Positions 36,003 to 45,323 of a DNA stretch of 64,000 nt are shown in pieces; the stretch's first letter is position 1; each line of letters starts with the position of its first letter. The notes beneath the pieces are model-generated. The model made no database searches and was not told the DNA's origin. It was given only the letters and a program-made list of their open reading frames with translations. Source of the stretch: Pseudomonas fragi (lineage in GTDB: Bacteria; Pseudomonadota; Gammaproteobacteria; Pseudomonadales; Pseudomonadaceae); the NCBI RefSeq assembly GCF_900105835.1, contig NZ_LT629783.1, forward strand, positions 868,001-932,000, read 5' to 3'. The position numbers and the translations under genes are program-made.

Positions 36003-39000
36003 ACACATTCATAAACAACTCAATGAACAGACCCGCGACGCCCTGCTCGCATTCTGCCTGACCCATGTATCGGGCCATGACAGCTCCCTGCCCGACGCGA
36101 CCGCCGATGGCAAACCCGTCACAGATGACGAGCTGCATGCGTGGTGGCTGCTGGACGTGCAGGTCAGCCAGGCCGTGCCCTCCAGCCGCGTGGCCAGTGC
36201 CATTGCCAGCCTGCAGCAATACATCAACGCCATTTCCCTGGGCCTGGAGCCCGGTTATGACATCAAGGGCATGAGCGCCGCCCAGCACGCCACCTGGCGC
36301 GACAGCCTGCACGCCTACTCGGTTTGGCGCACAGTGCAACAACTGCGCCATTTCCCGGCCAACTACCTGAGCCCGATGTTGCGCAGCCACAAGAGCGACA
36401 GCTTTGAGCAACTGGAAAACGACATCAACCAGTGCCGCATCGAGCCCGACAGCGTACTGCCGGCCGTACAGCGCTATCTGACCCGTTTCGAGCAGATCGC
36501 CACCCTCAGAACGCTCAATGGCTATATCGATGGCAACAAGGACAACTTTGCCAACAGCACCTATTGCTTTGTTGCCCGCTCGAATGTCGACAACACCTAT
36601 TACTGGCGCTCGCTGGACATGTCGCGGCGCAGCCTGCCAGCCGGTGCCAGCCAAGGGTACAAGCAGGACGCCCCCGAGCCTGGCGCCTGGTCGGACTGGA
36701 AGAAAACCCCCCTTCCCGCCTCGGAAAACATCCCGGACCACAGCATCCGCCCGGTGTACTTCAACAATCGCCTGTTTGTGGTCTGGGCCCAGTGCATGTC
36801 CCCGACCACAGTCAGTGGCAGCGCGGAATACTCCTGGCTGGAGCCCGAGGAGACGGAAAAGGACTACAAGTCCCGCTTGGAAAACTACCTCAAAAACCGC
36901 TTTATCCAGTTTCGCCTGTACTTTATTTATTTGAAATACGATGGCACCTGGAGCGTGCCGCAGCTGTGCAGCGACGAATACTGCGTCATGAAAGAACTCA
37001 ACAAACTGGACAAGGAAGCCCTGAAACAGGCGACTGAAACCGTGGCTGTGCTCGACTCCACTACCCACCCGCCGTCACTGTTCCTGGGGCTGAATGCCCA
37101 TGCCAGCCCGCTGCCTGCCGCAGGCCAGGAGCACACCCGCAGCGATTTCTACCAGGCCGTACGCATCGATCAGGATTTTGCCATCGAGCGACTGTTTTCC
37201 AGGGGGACCGTGTGGGATGCTCGGCACACTCCCGAGCAAGAAAAATTGGCAAAGCGCTATTTGTCACAGTTTGTTTACAGCAACACCCGACGCTTCAACT
37301 TTCATGCACCGTACAGCGAAACCGTGGCCGTGACGGGCATTGCTGCCAGTACGCCCACCCCCGTACCAGACGGGTGGAACTTCGACAAGAAGCACGAGCA
37401 TATCAGCGAACTGCGCGATAACAGCGATATCGTGTTCAACAAGACCTCCTGCGTGCTGGAGGTCACCTCAAGGCTGAGCAAGCCATTTGAGGAGCACCGC
37501 AGTATCGTGCTCAAGGCGCGTACCAGCTGGGCTGAACTGAGCCTGGAGCTGAACCTGAGCGTGCCCAGCCCCCCGGCAAACATGACCGACAAGGTTGCGC
37601 TGCAAAACGGTTCGCAACTGACCCTCAAGACCGAAGTCAGCCCGCCATGCATCTGGGTCTCGCTTGCCATTACCTGCAACAAGACCGGCCTGAGCTACTC
37701 GAACCTGATCTACGACGCCGCCCAAGACCCTGATAGCGGGCCCAGGCCTCAGCAAACCTTGCCCATACGCAGGGATTGGCAAGTTCCATTGCATGACAAG
37801 TTCATCGAGTACGACGCCTTCAACTTCCTGTTTGAAAACACCAATACCGACTACAGCATTACCGTTCATTTTCACTCACTGCAAAACGACACTGCCAACC
37901 CGCAAAACGACTGGCTGTTCGACAATGCCGAGGCCAGGCTGTATGCCCGCCATTACAAGCGGGTGATCATGATCCCCCGTCACCAGGGCACCCCGCACCC
38001 GGCCAATATCCACCGTGGCAACAGCCATCTGGTCGGCGAGCCCAATACCTCCCGCCGGGAACTCAACGGTACGTTCCCCAGCCTGGACCCCGCGCAGCCG
38101 TTCAACGCGCATATTCAACTCAACCCCAGTACGCTGCGCCCTCTTGACGAACAAGGCGGCACCGGCCAAGGGGCAATCACGATCATCCACGGGGTGTTGA
38201 TCTACGACACCGATACCCGCCACCACGACCGCGTTATCCGCGGCTATGCCCTCAAAGCCCTGCAACTGACCCTGGACCCGGCCAACGCCGCACCTGTCAT
38301 CTCGCTTGCTCCCGGCATAAGCCGCAGCAGGGTGCAACCCGAGGGAACAGCCGAGTACATCGATTTCAGCGGTTCGCTCATCCACTTTGGTGACGATGCC
38401 CAGGCCCGCCAGCCGCGAGCACCGATCCGCATGAACACCGGGGTTGGCCGGCAACTGAGTGCAGCCGCCAACGTCAGCCTCGACCATCTGTTCGCAACAA
38501 CGGCCAGCCACTGGCTCGAGCCCGGCATGGGCAACCGGGCCGCGCCCCAGCCACTGGATTTTCATGGCGCCCACGGCAAGTACTTCTGGGAGCTGTTCCT
38601 GTACCTGCCCTGGCTGGTGGCCTGCCGCTTGAACATGGAGCAGCGCTACGCCGAAGCCGAAGCCTGGCTGCGGTATATCTTCGACCCGCAAGGCCAGCGC
38701 GCGCATCGCCAACACTGGCGCCTGCATATTCTGCACGCAGATCCACCCGACCCCAGCTATGCCCTGGGCAACCCCGACGACCCGCACCAGATCGCTCTCA
38801 GCACGCCACTGCATTTTCGTCAGGCGCTGTACATGCTGTACCTGGACATCCTGCTCAATCGCGGCGATGCCGCTTTTCGCCAGGCCAGCAGCGACAGCCT
38901 GGCTGAAGCCAAGCTGTGGTACCTGCGGGTCAAGAGCCTGCTGGGGCCACGCCCTGACATCACCCGCAGCGATCCCTGGGAGCCCAGAACCCTGCACGAG

Positions 39001-40707
39001 TTGGCCACCGAGCCCGCCAGCACCCTGTGCAAGCCCCTTAACCCGCAACTGCTGACACGCTGGGACAAGATTGAAAGCCGCCTGTACAACCTCAGGCATC
39101 ACCTCGACATCAATGCCAGGCCCCTGCAGCAGCCCCTGTTCGCCCCGGCCCTGCAAGCACACACGCTGCTGAGCCACTACGCCCGCGGCGGCGGTACCAG
39201 CGCTGCAGCCCTCCCCGCAGCACCGGCCGCCGACATCGGCCATTACCGCTTCCAGACCGTCCAGGCACACGCCATGAGCCTGGTCGAGAATGTCATCCAG
39301 CTCGGCAACACCTTGCTGCTGTTGTTCGAACGCAAGGAACAGAGCGAGCACCTGCAGTTGCAGCAACAGCAGGCCTGGGACCTGGCCCGGATTGCCGTCG
39401 ACCAGCAGCGTCAGGGTCTGCTCGCAGACGCCAGCAGCCATGATGCCCTGCTGGCCGGGCGACGGGTGATCGAGGGCCGCATGCGGTACTTCGAAGGCCT
39501 GCTCAAGGAAAAAATTTCTGCAACCGAGGCACAGGCCACCCAGCATTATCTGGAAAGCGCGCAATGGGACACGGCAGCCTCGGTGGCCCAGGCCGGCGCG
39601 GGGCTGGCGATGCTGGCACCGAATATTTTCGGCACCTCCAACGGCGGGATGCGTTATGAGGGCGCCTTTCATGCGGTCCAGGCCGGAGCCCAGAGTGTTG
39701 CCAATGAAAAACGCGCCAGTGCTGCCCATCTGGACCGCACAGCCCTGTTCAACCGGCGCGCACAGGAATGGACCCAGGCCCTGGAACAGTGCAGGCTAGA
39801 ACTGCATCAGGTCGACATGCAACTACAGTCCCACACCCAGCAAAGCGCGGCACTGCGCCTGCAACTGCGGTACAGCGAAACGGCCCTGGAACAGGCCAGG
39901 CAAACCTACGACCTGCTCAGCAGGCGCTTTGGCAGCGCGCAACTGTATCAGTGGCTCAACAGTCAACTGGCGGCGCTCTACTATCAGGCCTATGACGTGG
40001 CCCATGCGCTGTGCCTGACCGCCCAGGCCTGCTGGCAGTTCGAGCGTGCCGACTGGGACACACGCTTTATCCGCAGCGGCAGCTGGAATAACCACTTCAA
40101 GGGCATGATCGCAGGCGAAACCCTCAAGCTTGACCTGCAGCACATGCTCGCCGCGTATCTGCAGCGCAACCAGCGTGAACTGCAGATCACCAAGACCGTG
40201 TCGTTACGCCTGCTGCGCGCCAAAGATAGTAGCGGGACCGTAAACCAGGACTGGGCCGAAATGCACAAGAATCTGCTCGACAAGGGCACCGTGAACTTCG
40301 AGTTGACCAAGGCCCTGTTCGACGCTGACTACTCAACGCATTACCTGCGCCGGATCAAAAGCATCAGCATATCCCTGCCAGCCACGCTTGGCCCTTATGA
40401 AGACATCTGCGCGATCCTGACCCAGACCTCGAGCAAGATCCAGTTGTCAGCATCTGACAGTGACACCCGGATTGACCTGCGGGCCAAGGAACAGGTGGTG
40501 CTCTCAACCGGGGTCAATGACAGCGGCCTGTTCACCCTCAACTTCGACAGCGATGAGCGCTACCTGCCCTTCGAGTACACCGGGGCTGTGTCCGAATGGA
40601 AACTGTTCTTCCCCAAGCGCACGGCCCAGTTGCCCATGCTCAACTCATTGAGCGACATCATCGTGCATATCCGCTACACCGCGCAGAGTACCGGAGAGCC
40701 GAAATGA
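35995..40707 (+). CDS. Tc toxin A subunit, C-terminal half (TcaB-like)
   Basis: 1570 aa. It begins with the end of the helical shell, passes the neuraminidase-like and receptor-binding region (FIQFRLYFIYLKYDGTWS ... FNFHAPYSETVAVT), and contains the ABC-toxin segment before the pore channel (GKYFWELFLYLPWLVACRLN). A long helix/coiled-coil part follows (about 1095-1330), with a small hydrophobic tip (VAQAGAGLAMLAPNIFG) and the TcB-binding end. Overlaps the previous gene by 8 bp (ATGTCTGA) behind GGGAGG, so equal synthesis of both halves is likely. The upstream part of the frame is a shadow of the previous gene. Confidence 0.9.
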   Translation: MSEHIHKQLNEQTRDALLAFCLTHVSGHDSSLPDATADGKPVTDDELHAWWLLDVQVSQAVPSSRVASAIASLQQYINAISLGLEPGYDIKGMSAAQHATWRDSLHAYSVWRTVQQLRHFPANYLSPMLRSHKSDSFEQLENDINQCRIEPDSVLPAVQRYLTRFEQIATLRTLNGYIDGNKDNFANSTYCFVARSNVDNTYYWRSLDMSRRSLPAGASQGYKQDAPEPGAWSDWKKTPLPASENIPDHSIRPVYFNNRLFVVWAQCMSPTTVSGSAEYSWLEPEETEKDYKSRLENYLKNRFIQFRLYFIYLKYDGTWSVPQLCSDEYCVMKELNKLDKEALKQATETVAVLDSTTHPPSLFLGLNAHASPLPAAGQEHTRSDFYQAVRIDQDFAIERLFSRGTVWDARHTPEQEKLAKRYLSQFVYSNTRRFNFHAPYSETVAVTGIAASTPTPVPDGWNFDKKHEHISELRDNSDIVFNKTSCVLEVTSRLSKPFEEHRSIVLKARTSWAELSLELNLSVPSPPANMTDKVALQNGSQLTLKTEVSPPCIWVSLAITCNKTGLSYSNLIYDAAQDPDSGPRPQQTLPIRRDWQVPLHDKFIEYDAFNFLFENTNTDYSITVHFHSLQNDTANPQNDWLFDNAEARLYARHYKRVIMIPRHQGTPHPANIHRGNSHLVGEPNTSRRELNGTFPSLDPAQPFNAHIQLNPSTLRPLDEQGGTGQGAITIIHGVLIYDTDTRHHDRVIRGYALKALQLTLDPANAAPVISLAPGISRSRVQPEGTAEYIDFSGSLIHFGDDAQARQPRAPIRMNTGVGRQLSAAANVSLDHLFATTASHWLEPGMGNRAAPQPLDFHGAHGKYFWELFLYLPWLVACRLNMEQRYAEAEAWLRYIFDPQGQRAHRQHWRLHILHADPPDPSYALGNPDDPHQIALSTPLHFRQALYMLYLDILLNRGDAAFRQASSDSLAEAKLWYLRVKSLLGPRPDITRSDPWEPRTLHELATEPASTLCKPLNPQLLTRWDKIESRLYNLRHHLDINARPLQQPLFAPALQAHTLLSHYARGGGTSAAALPAAPAADIGHYRFQTVQAHAMSLVENVIQLGNTLLLLFERKEQSEHLQLQQQQAWDLARIAVDQQRQGLLADASSHDALLAGRRVIEGRMRYFEGLLKEKISATEAQATQHYLESAQWDTAASVAQAGAGLAMLAPNIFGTSNGGMRYEGAFHAVQAGAQSVANEKRASAAHLDRTALFNRRAQEWTQALEQCRLELHQVDMQLQSHTQQSAALRLQLRYSETALEQARQTYDLLSRRFGSAQLYQWLNSQLAALYYQAYDVAHALCLTAQACWQFERADWDTRFIRSGSWNNHFKGMIAGETLKLDLQHMLAAYLQRNQRELQITKTVSLRLLRAKDSSGTVNQDWAEMHKNLLDKGTVNFELTKALFDADYSTHYLRRIKSISISLPATLGPYEDICAILTQTSSKIQLSASDSDTRIDLRAKEQVVLSTGVNDSGLFTLNFDSDERYLPFEYTGAVSEWKLFFPKRTAQLPMLNSLSDIIVHIRYTAQSTGEPK

Positions 40708-43700
40708 GCACTCAAACACCGGCCAATGATCAGGTGCAAACTCCCTCCCTGCCCAAGGGTGGGGGCGCCATCCACAGTGTCGGCAACAGCTGGGGCGCCG
40801 TCGGGATGACCGGTGCGGCGTCGTTGCAGATTCCCCTGCCACTGTCCCCCGGGCGCGGGTTCACCCCGGCCATTGACCTCAACTATCACAGCCCGCTGGG
40901 CAACGGCCCGTTCGGCACAGGCTGGACGGCGAGTGCCGGTGCCATCCTGCGCAGCACCCTCAGGGGCGTGCCGGCCTGGGACCATGAAGACAGCTTTATC
41001 GGCCCTTCGGGCGTGGAACTGGTGCCCGAGCGGACGGCCAGCGGGGCCTTGGAAAGCCGCAGCGTGAACCAGTTCAACGGCCTGGCACTGGGCGCGGACT
41101 ACAGCGTGGTGCGTTATTTGCCACGCACTGAAACCAACTTCGACCGCATCGAACACTGGTCCTCGACGGCAGACCCTGCAGGGTTCTGGCTTGTTCAGGG
41201 CGCGGACGGCAACGTCCATCTGTTTGGCAAAACCGCTTCGGCACGCATCGCCGATCCGCAGGCTCCCACCCATGTTGCGCAATGGCTGCTCGAAGAGAGC
41301 CTGAACCCCTTCGGGGAACAGATCCTCTATCGCTACAAAGCCGACACCCGCGGCGATGGCCCCCATGACTACAGCGCCCAGCGTTACCTGAGCCGTATAG
41401 GCTATGGCAACATCACGCCCAGGGCGCAACTGGCACTCTGGACCGACCGCGCACCGGCCGCCGGGCAGTGGCATTTTGAGCTGCTCCTGGACTACGGCGA
41501 ACGCACCACGGTCCCGGACCAGACGCCCGGTTACGCCGAACAACAGCCCTGGCCGGTGCGCAGCGACCCGTTCAGCAGCTATGCCTACGGTTTTGAACTG
41601 GGCACTCGGCGGCTGTGCCGGCAGATCCTGATGTTCCACTACTTCCCCGAAGAGGCCAGCCTCGGCCCCGCCCCGGTGCTGACCCGGCGCCTGCTGCTGG
41701 AGTACGCCACCACCGGCACTGGCGCCAGCCTGCTGCAGGCCGTACATCAACAGGCAGTGGACGCGGCGGGAGCAATCAACCACTGGCCCCCCCTGGAGCT
41801 GACCTACAGCGGTTTTGAGCTGGCTCCCGACCGCGCCCGGTATCAGCCATTTGATGCCCTGCACGGGCCCCACGACGGCCAGGGCTACCAACTGATTGAC
41901 CTTTACAGCGACGGTTTGCCAGGGGTGCTTTACCGTAGCGACAAGGCGTGGCACTACCGTGAACCGCTCCGGGGGGCACCCGCGGTAACCGCCGAACATG
42001 TGGCCTATGGCCCGCTGCAAACGCTGGCACGCATCCCCGTGGCGGACCGCAACCGCCCGCTGCGGCAGGCCCTCACAGACCTCAACGGCGACGGTCGCCT
42101 GGAGTGGGTGGTTGCCCAGCCAGGCATGAGCGGCTTTTTCACCCTTGAGCAGGGTCGCCAATGGGCACCATTCACCCCCTTCGCCGCCCTGCCCCAAGAA
42201 TTTTTCCAGCCGATGGGCCAGCTCGCCGAGCTGATGGGCAGTGGCCTGCAGGACCTGGTCCTGATCGGCAGCAACAGCGTGCGCTTATACCCCAACCAGG
42301 GCCAGCAGGGCTTTGCTGCAGCCACGCACATCCCCCACGCCCATGACGATGACCGCCTGCCGCTGCCCGGTGACCAGGCCAGCGAAGTCCTGGCCTTCAG
42401 TGATCTGCTGGGCAGCGGCCAGCAACACCTGGTGCGTATCCGCCACAACGAGATCAAATGCTGGCCGAACCTGGGCCGGGGCCGGTTTGGCAAAGGTTTT
42501 GTATTCGCCAGCCTGCCTTTTTCATATACCGGGTTCGAGGCATCGCGGGTGTTGCTGGCCGATCTTGACGGCTCCGGCGCCAGCGACCTGATCTATCTCG
42601 AAGCCGACCAGGCGCTGATTTTCATGAACCAGTGTGGCAACGGCTTGCAAACGGCCCCCACCCCGCTGCCCTGGCCGACAGGGGTGAGGTACGACCGCTT
42701 GTGCCAGGTCAGCGTCGCCGACCTGCAAGGGCTGGGCTGTACCAGCCTGGTCCTGAGCGTGACCCACCCCGTGCCGCAACATTGGCGCTACGACTTTGTC
42801 ACGCAAAAGCCCTACTTGCTGACAGGCACCGATAACAATATGGGGGCTGTCGCACGCCTGCGTTACCGCAGTAGCGCCCAGCAGTGGCTGGATGAAAAAC
42901 AGCTACGCCGCGCCAGCCGCCTGCCACACCGCAGCGGCCTGGCTTTTGCCCTGCACCTGGTCAACGAGCAGCAACAACTTGACCAGATCAGCGGCAACCA
43001 GCAGACCCAGCGGTTTGAATACCGGGACGGTTTCTACGATGGTAAAAAACGCCGTTTCCAGGGCTATGGCCTGGTCCTGGCCACCGACACCGAGCACTCC
43101 ACCACAGCCCCCGGCGACCAGGCGCATACAGCGGCGCTGTTGCGAAAAACCTGGTATCACACCGGTAAATCCCTCGACATGCCCCGCGACGATTACTGGG
43201 CGGGGGATGCCCACGCCCTCCTGCCTGGCCATACCCTGCTGACCCGTCAGGAGGCGAACGCCACACAGGACAGCGTGCTGCCCGCCCTGCCTGTGGCGCA
43301 GCAGGACGAGGCACGCCATGCGCTCAGCGGCCTGGTATTGCGCGAAGAGGTATTCGCCGCCGATGATCCGCCCGCGTCGCGGGTTCCCTACACCGTGAGC
43401 CAGCACCGTTACCAGCTGCGCCTGTTACAACCTGCGGCCAGCATGCTGGTACTGCCGCTGGAGTTGCAGGTGTACCGTTACGAACGCGAGCCCGCCGATC
43501 CGGCCTGCCAGCACACCATCAACCTGAGCCGGGATCGTTATGGCTGCCTGGTCCACGGCCTGACCATCGACTACGCACGGCGCAAGCAAGCCAGCGACAC
43601 GGCCCCGTTCAGCGAGCCCCATCAGCAGACATGGTGGCGCGACACCCACGACCCGGCCCAGCAGGCGTACTACATCAGTGAAGTCCGCGCACAATTTATC

Positions 43701-45191
43701 CATCTGGACAACGCCCAGCGCTGGCGCCTGCAACTGCCTTACCGCCAGCGCAGCAATGCCCTGGTGCTCGCCAAGGCGGCCCTGGACCCGACGCGTATCA
43801 GCTACGAACACCTGATTGGCAACACCGCCGACAACCCGTTGGGGCCGCAAGCCGCACGCACGTTGGCCGGGTTGAGCCTGCAGCACTACTGCCTGCCCCA
43901 CAGCGATACCTCTTTGCCACCGGGCCAGGCCAGTTTCCAGGCGCTGGCTGCACACCGGGAAACCGCCGAACTGGACGAGCAGGCACTCAGCGCTTATGAC
44001 GAGGTGCCGACCATGCCCGCAGAAAGCCCCTTCGATCTGGCCGCCACCCTGGCCCAGGAGCATTACCACCCCATGCGCCTGTTTTTGCCTGACACCCCGG
44101 ATGGCACCGCGGCGCCCCCACTGTGGTCGCTGAAACAAGGATTTGCCCGCTATGCCGGCGAACAGTTGTTCTATCGGCCCCAGCAGGTACGCCCCTCCGA
44201 AAGCCATGCGGCCACTACCCTGGAGCATGACCGTTACAGTTGCCATCTTGCCGTGGTAACCGGCGCTGACGGCTGCAGCACACAAGCGGTGTATGACTAT
44301 CGCCTGCAACTGCCCATTGCCATCACCGATGCCCAGGGCAGTGTCCAGCAGGCCCGCTATGACGCTTTCGGGCAATTGCAGGCCAGCAGCCTTTTTGGCC
44401 AGGAACAGGGCAAAGCGGCGGGCTTCGCCCCGCTGGCGAGCTACCGGCGCCCGGCTGACGACAGCCCCTGGGCCGCCATCGACAACCCCCGGGGGGCGCT
44501 GCTCGATGCCGCCAGCGCCTGCTTTTATGCCCCCTTCAACTGGATGGGGCACATTCCACCATCGCCCCTGCGCGAGCAATGGATCGCACAGGGTTACCTG
44601 ACCCCGGGCGGCCATATCCGCGCCAGCACCCGTAGCCGGCTTGCAGCCCTGGACATGGCCCAACCGACCAACCGCCAGCTCGCCGAACAGATCCTTGAGG
44701 CCCGTCGCGAACCGGTGTGCAGCGCAGTGCTACAGGCAGACCAGTACCCCACTGAGGATGTCGGCGTTACCCGGCAGATCCGCATAAACCTGACGTTCAG
44801 CGACGGTTTTGGCCGCGAACTGCAAACCAAACAGAAAACCTCGCCGGGCCAGGCCTATGTGGTCACCTCGTCGGGGCGCCTGGGCCTCGACAGCGAGGGC
44901 AAGCCATTGCGCCAGGACAGCGAGCAGCGCTGGCGTGTCAGCGGCCGGGTCGAATACAACAACAAAGGGCTGGTGGTCAGAAACTACCGGGCGTATTTCG
45001 CCGATCACTACCGCTATATCGATGATGAAACCCTGCGCAAGGATGGTTACAGCGACCAGACATTCCATGACCCCCTGGGCCGCCCTGTCCGCAGGCTCAA
45101 CGGCAAAGGGCATGTAAGCCGCCAGACCTATTGCACCTGGTACACCATCAGCGAGGACGAAAACGATACCTGGGAAGAGGACGACTCCTGA
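40704..45191 (+). CDS. Tc toxin B subunit (TcaC/TcdB-like, SpvB domain)
   Basis: 1495 aa. N-terminal SpvB domain (SLPKGGGAIHSVGNSWGAVG, residues about 14-33; GTGWTASAGAILR), FG-GAP/VCBS-type beta-propeller repeats (LTDLNGDGRLEWVVAQ, LADLDGSGASDLIYLEAD), then the TcdB middle and C-terminal shell with RHS-like repeats (VYDYRLQLPIAITDAQGSVQ). The B subunit forms with C the hollow cocoon that holds the toxin and docks on the A channel. ATG 40704 lies in a 4-bp overlap with the A gene, behind GGAGAG. All four catalytic-independent shell parts seem intact. Confidence 0.92.
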   Translation: MSTQTPANDQVQTPSLPKGGGAIHSVGNSWGAVGMTGAASLQIPLPLSPGRGFTPAIDLNYHSPLGNGPFGTGWTASAGAILRSTLRGVPAWDHEDSFIGPSGVELVPERTASGALESRSVNQFNGLALGADYSVVRYLPRTETNFDRIEHWSSTADPAGFWLVQGADGNVHLFGKTASARIADPQAPTHVAQWLLEESLNPFGEQILYRYKADTRGDGPHDYSAQRYLSRIGYGNITPRAQLALWTDRAPAAGQWHFELLLDYGERTTVPDQTPGYAEQQPWPVRSDPFSSYAYGFELGTRRLCRQILMFHYFPEEASLGPAPVLTRRLLLEYATTGTGASLLQAVHQQAVDAAGAINHWPPLELTYSGFELAPDRARYQPFDALHGPHDGQGYQLIDLYSDGLPGVLYRSDKAWHYREPLRGAPAVTAEHVAYGPLQTLARIPVADRNRPLRQALTDLNGDGRLEWVVAQPGMSGFFTLEQGRQWAPFTPFAALPQEFFQPMGQLAELMGSGLQDLVLIGSNSVRLYPNQGQQGFAAATHIPHAHDDDRLPLPGDQASEVLAFSDLLGSGQQHLVRIRHNEIKCWPNLGRGRFGKGFVFASLPFSYTGFEASRVLLADLDGSGASDLIYLEADQALIFMNQCGNGLQTAPTPLPWPTGVRYDRLCQVSVADLQGLGCTSLVLSVTHPVPQHWRYDFVTQKPYLLTGTDNNMGAVARLRYRSSAQQWLDEKQLRRASRLPHRSGLAFALHLVNEQQQLDQISGNQQTQRFEYRDGFYDGKKRRFQGYGLVLATDTEHSTTAPGDQAHTAALLRKTWYHTGKSLDMPRDDYWAGDAHALLPGHTLLTRQEANATQDSVLPALPVAQQDEARHALSGLVLREEVFAADDPPASRVPYTVSQHRYQLRLLQPAASMLVLPLELQVYRYEREPADPACQHTINLSRDRYGCLVHGLTIDYARRKQASDTAPFSEPHQQTWWRDTHDPAQQAYYISEVRAQFIHLDNAQRWRLQLPYRQRSNALVLAKAALDPTRISYEHLIGNTADNPLGPQAARTLAGLSLQHYCLPHSDTSLPPGQASFQALAAHRETAELDEQALSAYDEVPTMPAESPFDLAATLAQEHYHPMRLFLPDTPDGTAAPPLWSLKQGFARYAGEQLFYRPQQVRPSESHAATTLEHDRYSCHLAVVTGADGCSTQAVYDYRLQLPIAITDAQGSVQQARYDAFGQLQASSLFGQEQGKAAGFAPLASYRRPADDSPWAAIDNPRGALLDAASACFYAPFNWMGHIPPSPLREQWIAQGYLTPGGHIRASTRSRLAALDMAQPTNRQLAEQILEARREPVCSAVLQADQYPTEDVGVTRQIRINLTFSDGFGRELQTKQKTSPGQAYVVTSSGRLGLDSEGKPLRQDSEQRWRVSGRVEYNNKGLVVRNYRAYFADHYRYIDDETLRKDGYSDQTFHDPLGRPVRRLNGKGHVSRQTYCTWYTISEDENDTWEEDDS

Positions 45192-45272
45192 AGCATCCAT
45201 CGCGGGCAAGCCCTTCAACAACTTGCGCCCGGCCTTGAATGCTGGGTGCTCACTTGGCTAGAGCAAAAAACC

Positions 45273-45310
45273 GCCTCTGTGGGAGCGAGCCTGCTCGCTC
45301 TCACAGAGGC
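45273..45310 (-). terminator. Intrinsic terminator of the TccC-like gene
   Basis: An 18-bp stem with one mismatch (GCCTCTGTGGGAGCGAGC and its inverse) around a 2-bp loop. On the minus strand it is followed by six T (45265-45270). It lies 14 bp after the TccC-like stop and could also slow transcripts from the B-subunit gene. The stem core GTGGGAGCGAGCCTGC is a derived REP sequence. Confidence 0.7.
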
Positions 45311-45323
45311 TTGGAAGGGCCGC

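Noticed and set aside
37876..39729. 617-codon minus-strand open frame over the TcaB-like gene
   Set aside because: Shadow of the toxin gene; the plus strand encodes recognisable Tc segments throughout.
33297..40707. Frameshift between the two Tc A-subunit genes
   Set aside because: The second gene has its own GGGAGG and ATG in a normal 8-bp overlap, and known split A subunits exist.
40674..42197. 507-codon minus-strand open frame over the Tc B-subunit gene
   Set aside because: Shadow; SpvB and VCBS motifs are on the plus strand.
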